A DNA stretch of 64,000 nucleotides. Source: a virus. Below, piece after piece: positions 20,845-27,800 of this stretch. The notes under the pieces were generated by a model. That model was not told where the DNA came from, ran no database searches, and saw only the letters and a program-made list of their open reading frames with translations. Position numbers and translations under genes: made by a program. The stretch spans positions 1 to 64,000 of the IMG/VR virus record IMGVR_UViG_3300021602_000006. One strand, 5' to 3'. The stretch's first letter is position 1. Every line of letters starts with the position of its first letter.

Positions 20845-20910
20845 ATGCTGTATCCAATATGTGATTGTGCAGAAGAATTTCACGAGGAACCTGACTATGA
20901 GTATGCTTAA
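20845..20910 (+). CDS. 21-codon leader peptide
   Basis: MLYPICDCAEEFHEEPDYEYA, with AAGGAG correctly spaced. It overlaps the start of the next gene by 14 bases. Probably a translated leader that couples or tunes the downstream gene; it could simply be a very small protein. Confidence 0.55.
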   Translation: MLYPICDCAEEFHEEPDYEYA

Positions 20911-21145
20911 AGCCAACATTGTTATCCGCGGGATTAACCTGGGCTCACGCGAGGTTAGAAGGGCCTTGCAGGCCGGAGGTTACCCTACCGATAAGGTAGA
21001 CGAACGGAAGTTCATTGGGATCAACGGAACTCAGTTCGTGTATTCCATCAACTACCCGGACGACGATGCCCACAAGGGCGTTGGCAATGCTCTTGTGTAT
21101 GTTGAGTGGGATGAGAAACTCAACTGCTTTACTGCAGATTATTAG
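20897..21145 (+). CDS. hypothetical protein
   Basis: 82 aa, MSMLKANIVIRGINLGSREVRRALQAGGYPTDKV..., with ALVYVEWDEKLNCFTADY at the end. ATG within the leader peptide, GAGG nine bases upstream. Not recognised. Confidence 0.7.
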   Translation: MSMLKANIVIRGINLGSREVRRALQAGGYPTDKVDERKFIGINGTQFVYSINYPDDDAHKGVGNALVYVEWDEKLNCFTADY

Positions 21146-21174
21146 TTGACATTTAATCCAAGTTGCGCTATAAT
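21146..21174 (+). promoter_or_regulatory. early promoter
   Basis: TTGACA-17-TATAAT with AGTTGCGC before the -10; starts at the upstream stop. Confidence 0.9.
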
Positions 21175-21199
21175 AGCTACTTCGCAACAAAGGAACATT

Positions 21200-21580
21200 A
21201 TGGTACTCCACTTTAATCCAAACGCTTGTGCAAGCAAGGCGATTGAGAATCACTTCAATGCGTGCATCTCGAGCGGCATTGAAGTTAGTGTTGTCAGCGT
21301 AGACAAGGAGGGTGTTACGCTTGCTCCACACCGCTTTGGTGGCGAGCTTCCAAAGGCATTTACCCTTGTGCAACGCATGGCAGGCAGCGGCGTATGCATT
21401 GGTGGTTACCTCAAGCACGAGTACACGGAAGGCTTCGACTTGAAGGGGAAGAAGTGCTTTGTTACGCTGGGCGGGACAATGCGGTCACCCACTGTGAAGA
21501 TTATGCTGGACTCAGCGGCAAATCGCATGCCTAATAAGGATGTGCGGTTGGTTAGCTTTGACCCCCATTACAGCGAATAA
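21200..21580 (+). CDS. hypothetical protein
   Basis: 126 aa, MVLHFNPNACASKAIENHFNACISSGIEVSVVSVDKEG... and GKKCFVTLGGTMRSPTVKIML. Mixed alpha/beta. Not recognised. Confidence 0.72.
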   Translation: MVLHFNPNACASKAIENHFNACISSGIEVSVVSVDKEGVTLAPHRFGGELPKAFTLVQRMAGSGVCIGGYLKHEYTEGFDLKGKKCFVTLGGTMRSPTVKIMLDSAANRMPNKDVRLVSFDPHYSE

Positions 21581-21584
21581 AAGG

Positions 21585-21613
21585 TTGACTGCGGATACTT
21601 TCCGCAGTATAAT
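21585..21613 (+). promoter_or_regulatory. early promoter with 8-bp spacer hairpin
   Basis: TTGACT-17-TATAAT; ACTGCGGA/TCCGCAGT (21588-21608) with a five-base loop. Confidence 0.9.
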
Positions 21614-21640
21614 ACACTCATCGCAACAAAGGAGACAGTA

Positions 21641-21919
21641 ATGTCTGATACAAAGAAGCTTCGCCAAGCATTCAAGGATGCTGGCTTCCGCCAAGCTAAT
21701 CCCTGGGCGCCCGCTGTGTTCAATGACAAGGCTAAGGACGGTACACGCCGCCTGAAGCTGTGGAATGGCGAGCACATCTTCCATGCTCCGCTGTTTGCAC
21801 AACAGGAGTTGGAGCGTCAACTGAAACGTCAGTTCCAGGGCCGCTACCTCTATGGCATGTTTATCCGCGCAACGGATCGCATGGGCGGCAAGAGTTTTAT
21901 TGTCCGTCTGGTGGACTAA
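21641..21919 (+). CDS. hypothetical protein
   Basis: 92 aa. KLRQAFKDAGFRQANPW then FNDKAKDGTRRLKLWNG and SFIVRLVD. The layout (helix, DKAKDGxRRLK, strand) resembles the protein at 24661-24939 (DKAKDGSKLVAF), so the two may be distant paralogues. Confidence 0.72.
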   Translation: MSDTKKLRQAFKDAGFRQANPWAPAVFNDKAKDGTRRLKLWNGEHIFHAPLFAQQELERQLKRQFQGRYLYGMFIRATDRMGGKSFIVRLVD

Positions 21920-21923
21920 ACGG

Positions 21924-21952
21924 TAGACAGGGAGGGAACTCCCTGCTATAAT
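21924..21952 (+). promoter_or_regulatory. early promoter with GGAA hairpin in spacer
   Basis: TAGACA-17-TATAAT; CAGGGAG-GGAA-CTCCCTG, 7 bp with a GNRA loop (21928-21945). Confidence 0.9.
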
Positions 21953-21981
21953 ACACTTTTACAACAACGTGGAGAGTAAAT

Positions 21982-22131
21982 ATGAAGCGTCTTTTCAAAG
22001 TCAACGGTGAGTTCTATGCATCCAAGGCCGCGGCCAAGGCTGCTCGTGGCGAGCGTGTGAATGGGCCCGATGGTGCACCGGTGTACAAGTACACTGTCCA
22101 AACGGGTCCGGATCACTGGAAGAATCTGTAG
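21982..22131 (+). CDS. small conserved phage protein
   Basis: 49 aa, MKRLFKVNGEFYASKAAAKAARGERVN..YTVQTGPDHWKNL. From memory a common phage microprotein with 'KxAAKAARG' and a GPDHW end. GGAGAG eight bases upstream. Confidence 0.78.
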   Translation: MKRLFKVNGEFYASKAAAKAARGERVNGPDGAPVYKYTVQTGPDHWKNL

Positions 22132-22176
22132 AAGAGGAGGCGACTGCCGCCGGCTTTCGCATGAGTGGAATAAGTG

Positions 22177-22205
22177 TTGACTGTCGGTTCCGATTGCGCT
22201 ATAAT
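22177..22205 (+). promoter_or_regulatory. early promoter
   Basis: TTGACT-17-TATAAT; CGGTTCCG palindrome in the spacer; leader ACCTACATAGCAGCAAGGAG. Confidence 0.9.
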
Positions 22206-22231
22206 ACCTACATAGCAGCAAGGAGCACAAA

Positions 22232-22594
22232 ATGGATTTAGCAGGATGTGACGTTAGTGTATGGTCCTATCTTAAGGACTTTGGCTACACTGAGGACGGC
22301 GAGTCCTTCATCGGCGAAGTCTATTGTGTCTATGTTACTGATGCAAAAGGTAATCGTTGGGTTCACGGCAAAGAGTTTCCTGGTGTGGAGAAGTGGGAAA
22401 ACGAATGGGCAGTAGGATTCAAAGACATTCGCGAAGAGGCCCAAGCACAGTGTAATGCTCTTGCAGCTAAAGTTCTTGAGGCAGGCACTGTTAATTTGGA
22501 TTACTGGTGCACTACCCGCCCTGCATACGGGTCGTATGCTTATGAAGCGTATGGGCGCCATGATGATATGGTGTGGGAAAAGGAAGTAGGTTAA
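22232..22594 (+). CDS. conserved phage protein
   Basis: 120 aa. GESFIGEVYCVYVTDAKGNRWVHGKEFPGV and PAYGSYAYEAYGRHDDMVWEKE. I recall similar unnamed phage proteins. No catalytic pattern. Confidence 0.75.
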   Translation: MDLAGCDVSVWSYLKDFGYTEDGESFIGEVYCVYVTDAKGNRWVHGKEFPGVEKWENEWAVGFKDIREEAQAQCNALAAKVLEAGTVNLDYWCTTRPAYGSYAYEAYGRHDDMVWEKEVG

Positions 22595-22595
22595 T

Positions 22596-22799
22596 ATGAC
22601 AACCGTGGCAAAAATGGGCAACAAGATTGTAGAGATCATGAGGTATGCATGGGAAGTACAGTTCTCGCCGGACAAAGGCTGGGTTCTGGTAGATCCAGAG
22701 CTCGGCGCGCCTGACATGACGGGTTCTACCAGAGCCAATATCAAATGGTATCCAGCCACTACTCGCTTCGAGTGGATAAGAAGTTTCAATTTCAGGTAG
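22596..22799 (+). CDS. hypothetical protein
   Basis: 67 aa, aromatic-rich: YAWEVQFSPDKGWVLVDPELG and WYPATTRFEWIRSFNFR. Starts one base after the previous stop. Not recognised. Confidence 0.7.
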   Translation: MTTVAKMGNKIVEIMRYAWEVQFSPDKGWVLVDPELGAPDMTGSTRANIKWYPATTRFEWIRSFNFR

Positions 22800-22825
22800 A
22801 CACTCGGTTTCTTTGGCCTTATAAT
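22797..22825 (+). promoter_or_regulatory. early promoter
   Basis: TAGACA-17-TATAAT; the -35 overlaps the upstream stop TAG. Leader AAACACATCGCAACACACAAAGG. Confidence 0.9.
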
Positions 22826-22857
22826 AAACACATCGCAACACACAAAGGTCACACAAA

Positions 22858-23688
22858 ATGACAACCCCACAAGCGCAAGTGCTTACAAAATGTAAAGCAG
22901 TGTTTGAAAAGGCCAAGGAACTGTACGGAGTGGACTTGAGCAAGGTTGCTATCCGCTTCGACTTGAAGGGGCGTGTTGGCGGTACAGCCGGGGCGCGTGG
23001 ATTTCCTCGTGCTTACTATATGCGCTTCAATTACGATATGCTGTTGCGTGAAACAGACGAAATGGTTAATGTTGTTGTCCCTCACGAAATTGCACACATC
23101 GTTTGTTTCATGAAGCCTGCATTGGGACGCAATCATGACAGCGGCTGGGCTCGCGTAGATCGCAGCTTGGGCGGCACAGGCAATCGCACACACAGCATGG
23201 ATGTCGTGTACGGCAAGGGCACCACATACGAATACACGACGGATCGTGGGCACAAGGTTCGCTTGAATGATCGCCGTCATGCACACATCCAATCGGGTCG
23301 CACACTGTCCTATCGCAAGGGTTTGGGCACCGTTACCCAACAATGTGCATACAGTGTTGTAGGAGCGCAAGGGCGTTCGTTTGCTGCTCCTGTGGTTAAG
23401 CAAGTAGCACCCACAAAGGAGGTGGCTCCGGCTACCATTATCCCTGTGCAAGTACAGCGCCCTGTAGTTATTACACCAGTGCCCCGCATTGCCCCTGTAA
23501 CGCCCGCAGTGACAGGCGGTAGCAAAGCAGACATTGCTCGTGCATTGATGGTGCAAGGACATCGCGCAGGACAGACATACGAACAGATTATCCAAGCAAT
23601 TATGATTGCCAATGGGCACCCGCGCAACCTTGCTGCTTCGTACTACAAGAACAATGCTGCACGCTGCGGCGTTCCACAACACGCATAA
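22858..23688 (+). CDS. SprT-like zinc metalloprotease
   Basis: 276 aa. HEIAH at residues 76-80 (zinc ligands and Glu) and NHDSGW at 92-97 (third His ligand and the SprT-type H-x-x-G-W) after an SprT-like N-terminus with AIRFDLKGRVGGTAG. A Pro/Val-rich linker (about 175-215) leads to a C-terminal domain (SKADIARALMVQ..YEQIIQAIMIANGHPRNLAASYYKNNAA) resembling the N-domain of the GLGRPEGK family. SprT/Spartan proteins cut DNA-bound proteins, so a role in clearing host proteins from DNA is plausible. Confidence 0.82.
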   Translation: MTTPQAQVLTKCKAVFEKAKELYGVDLSKVAIRFDLKGRVGGTAGARGFPRAYYMRFNYDMLLRETDEMVNVVVPHEIAHIVCFMKPALGRNHDSGWARVDRSLGGTGNRTHSMDVVYGKGTTYEYTTDRGHKVRLNDRRHAHIQSGRTLSYRKGLGTVTQQCAYSVVGAQGRSFAAPVVKQVAPTKEVAPATIIPVQVQRPVVITPVPRIAPVTPAVTGGSKADIARALMVQGHRAGQTYEQIIQAIMIANGHPRNLAASYYKNNAARCGVPQHA

Positions 23689-23694
23689 AATAGA

Positions 23695-23723
23695 TAGACA
23701 GGCAGGATCCATCCTGCTATAAT
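23695..23723 (+). promoter_or_regulatory. early promoter with spacer hairpin
   Basis: TAGACA-17-TATAAT; GCAGGA-TCCA-TCCTGC, 6 bp. Confidence 0.9.
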
Positions 23724-23753
23724 ACACTCATTGCAACACACTAAAGGACTTAT

Positions 23754-23951
23754 ATGGACTTGATTAAGATGCTGAAGGATGCCGGTAATGACATGAAGGC
23801 AGACATGGGCGGCGAAGCTATTGATGACTCAATGGCCTACGAAATGGCAGGCGGGTTGCTCGACGACCCCAAAGTGCTGGCCGCTGCACAGAAAATGTGG
23901 CCGGGCAAGAGCAAGCAGATCTTGCAAGAGATCATGGCAGATCGCATCTAG
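23754..23951 (+). CDS. hypothetical helical protein
   Basis: 65 aa, MDLIKMLKDAGNDMKADMGGEAIDDSMAYEMAGG..., amphipathic helices. AAAGGA upstream. Not recognised. Confidence 0.72.
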   Translation: MDLIKMLKDAGNDMKADMGGEAIDDSMAYEMAGGLLDDPKVLAAAQKMWPGKSKQILQEIMADRI

Positions 23952-23960
23952 GAGTACACT

Positions 23961-24146
23961 GTGGCTAAAGATGTTCTAGGTAAAGAGTTCAGGGCAGGGC
24001 AGAACATTGCTCGCGCTATGTGCCCCAATCGCCTTAGTGCTTACATTGAGGTACAGATTGTTACCCGTGTGGACGGCGACAAAGTGTACCTCAACAACAG
24101 CAAGCAGCCCATGAAGTTTCCCGAGAGACTGGCAATTATTGGTTGA
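23961..24146 (+). CDS. conserved small phage protein, GTG start
   Basis: 61 aa from GTG with GGAG seven bases upstream. DVLGKEFRAGQNIARAM..VTRVDGDKVYLNNSKQPMKFPERLAI. From memory this beta-barrel-like family is very common in phages ('GKVYLDxSKxPMxFPERxxI'). Confidence 0.8.
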   Translation: MAKDVLGKEFRAGQNIARAMCPNRLSAYIEVQIVTRVDGDKVYLNNSKQPMKFPERLAIIG

Positions 24147-24171
24147 CGGTAGGATCCATTCCTGCTATAAT
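24143..24171 (+). promoter_or_regulatory. early promoter with spacer hairpin
   Basis: TTGACG-17-TATAAT; AGGA/TCCT extended by GC and GU pairs around TCCAT; the -35 overlaps the upstream stop. Confidence 0.9.
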
Positions 24172-24195
24172 ACACTCATAGTAACAAAGGACTGT

Positions 24196-24603
24196 ATGGC
24201 AAACAAAGTTAAACTGACGCTAGTTGGCATTGATGGCAATGCGTTTTCCCTTATGGGTGCATTCAAGTCTGCTGCGCGTAAGCAGGGCTGGACAGCAGAT
24301 GAGATCTCGGATGTGATCTTCAAGTGCATGGCGGGTGATTACAACAACCTGCTCTGCACGTTGATGGACAACACAGAACCCGAGGGTGAAGAAGGCAACG
24401 ATGCGGGCGACACTCCAAAGGTAGGCGACCGCTGCTGTGCAGATACAGAAGGGGAAGGCGAATACGGATACGGGGTAATTACTAAGATTGAAGACGGCCT
24501 AGTCTACGCCAATCTGAAAGTGTTTGGTGCAAGCAACTGGGAATTTTGCGGCGATATTCCTACACGCAAAGAAGATGGTGTGTGGATTTGTGACAGCTTT
24601 TAA
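24196..24603 (+). CDS. conserved phage protein (LVGIDGNAFSLMGAF)
   Basis: 135 aa. The N-domain KLTLVGIDGNAFSLMGAFKSAARKQGWTADEI..GDYNNLLCTLM is widespread in phages and plasmids by memory. The C-terminal part (VGDRCCADTEGEGEYGYGVITKIEDGLVYANL) looks like a separate small beta domain, a fusion not usual for the family. Function unknown. Confidence 0.78.
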   Translation: MANKVKLTLVGIDGNAFSLMGAFKSAARKQGWTADEISDVIFKCMAGDYNNLLCTLMDNTEPEGEEGNDAGDTPKVGDRCCADTEGEGEYGYGVITKIEDGLVYANLKVFGASNWEFCGDIPTRKEDGVWICDSF

Positions 24604-24632
24604 TTGACAGGATGGAAACATCCTGCTATAAT
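24604..24632 (+). promoter_or_regulatory. early promoter with GAAA hairpin in spacer
   Basis: TTGACA-17-TATAAT; CAGGATG-GAAA-CATCCTG, 7 bp with a GNRA loop (24608-24625). Confidence 0.92.
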
Positions 24633-24660
24633 ACACTCATAGCAACACAAAGGAAACAAA

Positions 24661-24939
24661 ATGTTCGCAAACACTTTACAAGTTCGTGCAGTTGTCCACA
24701 GTTTAGGCCTTTCACGCCGCAAGACGTGGACAGACAAAGCTAAAGACGGCAGCAAGCTCGTTGCTTTCGAAATCGTGGAAGACGGCGATGTTGCTGTTGC
24801 ACAAGTCCAGAAGGAATTCAAGAAGCTGGGCTACACCAACCGCGTCACTACTACCATAAGCCCTGAAGGCTTACGCTACGGCGGTATTACCTACCTGCGT
24901 ATCAAAGCGGCTCCCCGCCCTTTCAATCGTTTTCGTTGA
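24661..24939 (+). CDS. hypothetical basic protein
   Basis: 92 aa. TLQVRAVVHSLGLSRRKTW, DKAKDGSKLVAFEIV, KKLGYTNRVTTT and RIKAAPRPFNRFR. Possibly a distant paralogue of 21641-21919. Strongly basic C-terminus. Confidence 0.72.
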   Translation: MFANTLQVRAVVHSLGLSRRKTWTDKAKDGSKLVAFEIVEDGDVAVAQVQKEFKKLGYTNRVTTTISPEGLRYGGITYLRIKAAPRPFNRFR

Positions 24940-24964
24940 CATTACCTTAACAAGGTAGTATAAT
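24936..24964 (+). promoter_or_regulatory. early promoter with spacer hairpin
   Basis: TTGACA-17-TATAAT; TACCTT-AAC-AAGGTA, 6 bp; the -35 overlaps the end of 24661-24939. Confidence 0.9.
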
Positions 24965-24981
24965 ACTATTTTAGGAAAAAT

Positions 24982-25191
24982 ATGCAAAACTTTATTCTTG
25001 TCATCGGCGGTGTACTACTCTTCGGAGCTGTCATCTGTGCAGCTGGCTTACTGTTCTCCATCCCTGTGTGGGCGCTGTGGAATGGTTGCTTGGTTGGTGC
25101 TGTAGCAGGTGTGTCTGAGATTACTTGGCTGCAGGCCTGGGGTATCTTGATCTTGTCTGGCTTCCTGTTCAAGTCGTCTACAAGTAAATAA
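24982..25191 (+). CDS. small two-span membrane protein
   Basis: 69 aa. First span FILVIGGVLLFGAVICAAGLLF, second about WLQAWGILILSGFLF, between them PVWALWNGCLVGAVAGVSEITWLQAWG. Matches, by memory, a common phage inner-membrane microprotein family with 'P-x-W-x-L-W-N ... I-T-x-L-Q-A'. Role unknown. Confidence 0.8.
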   Translation: MQNFILVIGGVLLFGAVICAAGLLFSIPVWALWNGCLVGAVAGVSEITWLQAWGILILSGFLFKSSTSK

Positions 25192-25193
25192 GG

Positions 25194-25222
25194 TAGACAG
25201 GGCATTAATGTCCTGTTATACT
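25194..25222 (+). promoter_or_regulatory. promoter giving a leaderless mRNA, with spacer hairpin
   Basis: TAGACA-17-TATACT; 8-bp stem ACAGGGCA/TGTCCTGT (one GU) around TTAA. The ATG begins five bases after the -10. Confidence 0.85.
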
Positions 25223-25227
25223 AATGC

Positions 25228-25416
25228 ATGAGCACACAACCTAACCCCAAAATAGAGACACTTGTAAACAGCATGATGCTGGAAGGTGTCCCGCGTTACG
25301 AAGCAGAAGCAATTGCCGCTGCGATAGAGTTTGCACTAGACAGTGCCAACTACGCAAAAATTTATGGGGCGAAGTCTGTTGACTCGCTCAATCATTTCCT
25401 TGATCGGCTAACATGA
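25228..25416 (+). CDS. hypothetical protein, leaderless
   Basis: 62 aa, TQPNPKIETLVNSMMLEGVPRYEAEAIAAAIEFALDSANYA.... No ribosome site is possible before the ATG. ATGA overlap with the next gene. Confidence 0.7.
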   Translation: MSTQPNPKIETLVNSMMLEGVPRYEAEAIAAAIEFALDSANYAKIYGAKSVDSLNHFLDRLT

Positions 25417-25661
25417 TCAAGTTTCTGTTTGCACTCTTCTTTATGATGTTTGTCTACGGACTTGTGTCGGGGCAAGTAGTTATAGGTTTGTTCTGCTTGT
25501 TCTGTGGCCTTTGCCTGTGTTACTTTAGTAACAAGATGACTATGCGTGAGGCTGCATGGCGCGCAAGCCCTGCAGCAGCTAAAGCACCCCCGAGCACGGA
25601 CAACATGTTAGATAGACATGCATGTGAGTGCTCGTGCCGCATTTGCCACCCTAAGTTTTAA
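25413..25661 (+). CDS. small membrane protein with Cys-rich tail
   Basis: 82 aa. One or two membrane spans (IKFLFALFFMMFVYGLVSG, VVIGLFCLFCGLCLCYF) and a cytoplasmic tail with CECSCRICHPKF, a possible metal site. Not recognised. Confidence 0.72.
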   Translation: MIKFLFALFFMMFVYGLVSGQVVIGLFCLFCGLCLCYFSNKMTMREAAWRASPAAAKAPPSTDNMLDRHACECSCRICHPKF

Positions 25662-25698
25662 AGACAAATCACGAGGTCAGATTTGGTCTTTTAATTTG
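25661..25698 (+). terminator. intrinsic terminator
   Basis: AAGAC-AAATC pairs with GATTT-G-GTCTT (one bulge) around ACGAGGTCA, followed by TTAATTT. The 3' half is the dispersed GGTCAGATTTGGTCTTT sequence also seen near 17,650. Confidence 0.65.
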
Positions 25699-25752
25699 GG
25701 AATTTGCGACAGATTCCTGCACAGATTTCCTGCCTATGTGCCTAAACAGGCA

Positions 25753-25781
25753 TAGACCTTTGCTCCTATAGGCACTATAAT
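25753..25781 (+). promoter_or_regulatory. early promoter
   Basis: TAGACC-17-TATAAT; CCTATAGG palindrome in the spacer; leader ACACTCATAGCACACTACACACAGGAG. Confidence 0.85.
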
Positions 25782-25814
25782 ACACTCATAGCACACTACA
25801 CACAGGAGTAACAG

Positions 25815-26009
25815 ATGGCTAAGTTCTTTGTTAAGGTAGCGGAAGTCCACACTCAAGTGATTGAAGTAGAAGCCATCGACGAAGAGGATGCACGTAAGAA
25901 GGCATCATGGGCCTTGGCAACTGGCATACAGGAAGACGGCTCCGTACTCCCCGATGACACGGGATACGACTACACAATCGAGAGCAGTGAGTGGCTTGTG
26001 TTCCAGTAA
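25815..26009 (+). CDS. hypothetical protein
   Basis: 64 aa. FFVKVAEVHTQVIEVEAIDEEDARKKASWALATG is a strand-helix pattern with a DEEDA motif like small 'tail-of-array' phage domains; ends YDYTIESSEWLVFQ. GGAG upstream. Confidence 0.75.
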   Translation: MAKFFVKVAEVHTQVIEVEAIDEEDARKKASWALATGIQEDGSVLPDDTGYDYTIESSEWLVFQ

Positions 26010-26444
26010 AGTAGCTGTTTAGATTACCCATTTTTTGGTGAATCTACATACAGCGTGAGCTAAGTATATACCTACAGCAGTATGCCTTTGATCAGTGGGT
26101 TGCTCCCAGGCGCTGATGGGCATCTACGTAAGCCTGTGGTTTGAATATAGAGTCGCGCACGTCCCTGGCATATATGCGGTCATTTAGAATACTGCATATC
26201 ACTGCTTCACGGGAGAGTGGGAAAGGTAGGTACGGATCTAAAACGTCCTATCTATCTTTCATTTTAAGAATCGCGTTAGTGCATAAAGAGCGATCTCAGA
26301 TCACTAAGCGAGATTAACAATCCTAGGATATATCGTAGACTACGAGTTATTAGTCACTATCCTAGTTATTGTTTGGTAAGTGCCTTTAATGCTACAACTA
26401 GGTAGCCTCTTTCTTGGCCGGCGCGTAGAGTCGCTGACAGGCAC
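26010..26444 (+). other. non-coding tract
   Basis: No gene is supported. A TAGATT..AATCTA hairpin (26018-26044) follows the upstream stop. AGCGAG occurs at 26,307, and direct CTATCCTAG/TCCTAGGATA-like strings surround it. No promoter was recognised on either strand. Confidence 0.55.
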
Positions 26445-26588
26445 CTATCCTTTGTTCTGTTCCACCAGGATCTCCCGGATATGGTAGAGTGCACGTGACG
26501 CGGCTTTCTTCCATCCCTCCATGTACCCTAGCACATATGTCGCGGTCACGCTAATGGCCCATATGATGATTATCCACGAGGCATCCAT
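26445..26588 (-). CDS. small membrane protein (minus strand)
   Basis: 47 aa: MDASWIIIIWAISVTATYVLGYMEGWKKAASRAL.... One N-terminal membrane span then a basic amphipathic helix (HIREILVEQNKG). AAAGGGGAAAG before the ATG. It lies downstream of and codirectional with no close gene; convergent with the early genes. Not recognised. Confidence 0.55.
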   Translation of the reverse strand: MDASWIIIIWAISVTATYVLGYMEGWKKAASRALYHIREILVEQNKG

Positions 26589-26655
26589 AAGCTTTCCCCT
26601 TTGTCAATCTCGGTGTGTAGGTAGATGGCCCTGACACTGCAGGACTGCGGTCAAA

Positions 26656-26677
26656 AGGAAAGGGGCCGTAGCCCCTA
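26656..26677 (-). terminator. terminator of 26683-27216
   Basis: On the minus strand GGGGC-TACG-GCCCC followed by TTTCCTTTT. Confidence 0.85.
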
Positions 26678-26682
26678 ACCCC

Positions 26683-27216
26683 TTACACGAAGTACAGTGC
26701 CGCCTTCTTAGCAGCTTTGGCCTTTGCCACAAGTGCAGTGGCATCTGCGAAGCTAAACGTGCCAACAACAGTGTCGTCACCCTTCTTCTTCACTGTGAAC
26801 ACTGTCTGCTCCGGTGCAGTTTCGCCTGCATCGTTGCTGTCGTCTGCCGCCGGGTTAACAGTGACCGTCTGCGTTGACGTGTTCTCCTTGATGCCTTCCG
26901 AAAGCAGCACAGCAGCTTCGGGCGTGTAACCCAACAGCAGCGCCACAGCTTCTGCAACAACAACTGCCTTCTTCTTGCGACCGCCGTTGTTCTTGCCTTC
27001 CGGACGGCCCAGGCCAATGACCAGCTCGGGGTTCACCTTCTTGCACTCCTGGAATGCATGGTTGTAATGCGTTGCAGCAGCAGGGTTGGTGCAGCCGAAC
27101 TCCTCCATCACGTAGAACATCACGTTCTTGCGAAACGCAGTGTTCCCGATGTCAGCGCGGGTGGGGAGCAACTCCAAAAACTTGGCGTTGCACGCGGGGC
27201 GGATTCCTTTGTCCAT
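26683..27216 (-). CDS. GLGRPEGK-family protein (copy 3, minus strand)
   Basis: 177 aa. N-domain FLELLPTRADIGNTAFRKNVMFYVMEEFGCTNPAAATHYNHAFQECKK.., then GLGRPEGKNNGGRKKK, as in 8798-9220 and 11299-11781, and a longer Ala/Thr-rich tail ending VFTVKKKGDDTVVGTFSFADATALVAK. It is the only early-type gene on this strand and has the same promoter-leader module as the plus-strand genes. Confidence 0.8.
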   Translation of the reverse strand: MDKGIRPACNAKFLELLPTRADIGNTAFRKNVMFYVMEEFGCTNPAAATHYNHAFQECKKVNPELVIGLGRPEGKNNGGRKKKAVVVAEAVALLLGYTPEAAVLLSEGIKENTSTQTVTVNPAADDSNDAGETAPEQTVFTVKKKGDDTVVGTFSFADATALVAKAKAAKKAALYFV

Positions 27217-27243
27217 TTCTGGCTCCTTTGTTGCGAAGTGTTA

Positions 27244-27272
27244 ATTATACTGCAGAAATTACTTTCTGTCAA
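27244..27272 (-). promoter_or_regulatory. early promoter, minus strand, with GTAA hairpin
   Basis: On the minus strand TTGACA-17-TATAAT; CAGAAA-GTAA-TTTCTG in the spacer; leader ACACTTCGCAACAAAGGAG. Confidence 0.9.
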
Positions 27273-27447
27273 CTACTTTTTGCATTTTGTTGCAAACTGT
27301 TTTTGAAGTAGTGTGTTTCTGCATGTCTGTATTATGTCCCCATAGGAAGCTTCCGTCAAGTCTTTTCCTACTCTGTTACATCTTAAATATCTCGCCCATG
27401 CCTAAGCTTATGACCGGTAGATGTATAGCGAGGCCGGCAAATAGATG

Positions 27448-27476
27448 TTGACTCACAATTCCATTTGCGCTATAAT
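27448..27476 (+). promoter_or_regulatory. early promoter
   Basis: TTGACT-17-TATAAT with TTTGCGC before the -10; leader ACATACATAGCAACAAAGGAG. Confidence 0.9.
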
Positions 27477-27503
27477 ACATACATAGCAACAAAGGAGTAT
27501 CGT

Positions 27504-27734
27504 ATGAAATCACTTGCAAACGTAGCACGTAATATACACAGTATGCGTGACTTCGCAGAAGCTTGCAAAGGCCTCAGCTTTGATCAGATCTATGCACTGT
27601 TTGAAGACGAGATCTCACAAGACTTACGCGATGAGATTTACAGCACGTTTTGGAGCATCTCGCCCGAACCTTGTCGTGCTGCATTGCATCAGCTCGGCGC
27701 ACGTTATTGCATACACGAATTAGAAGCGTATTAA
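27504..27734 (+). CDS. hypothetical protein
   Basis: 76 aa, helical: NVARNIHSMRDFAEACKGLSFDQIYALFEDEISQDLRDEIYSTF. Not recognised. Monocistronic. Confidence 0.72.
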   Translation: MKSLANVARNIHSMRDFAEACKGLSFDQIYALFEDEISQDLRDEIYSTFWSISPEPCRAALHQLGARYCIHELEAY

Positions 27735-27746
27735 GTGTAACAGTGC

Positions 27747-27775
27747 TTGACTGCACTGTTCCTTTGCGTTATAAT
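27747..27775 (+). promoter_or_regulatory. early promoter
   Basis: TTGACT-17-TATAAT preceded by TGTAACAGTGC, an upstream sequence shared with promoters at 30822 and 33136. Confidence 0.9.
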
Positions 27776-27800
27776 AGCACATCGCAACAAGGAGTACAGC

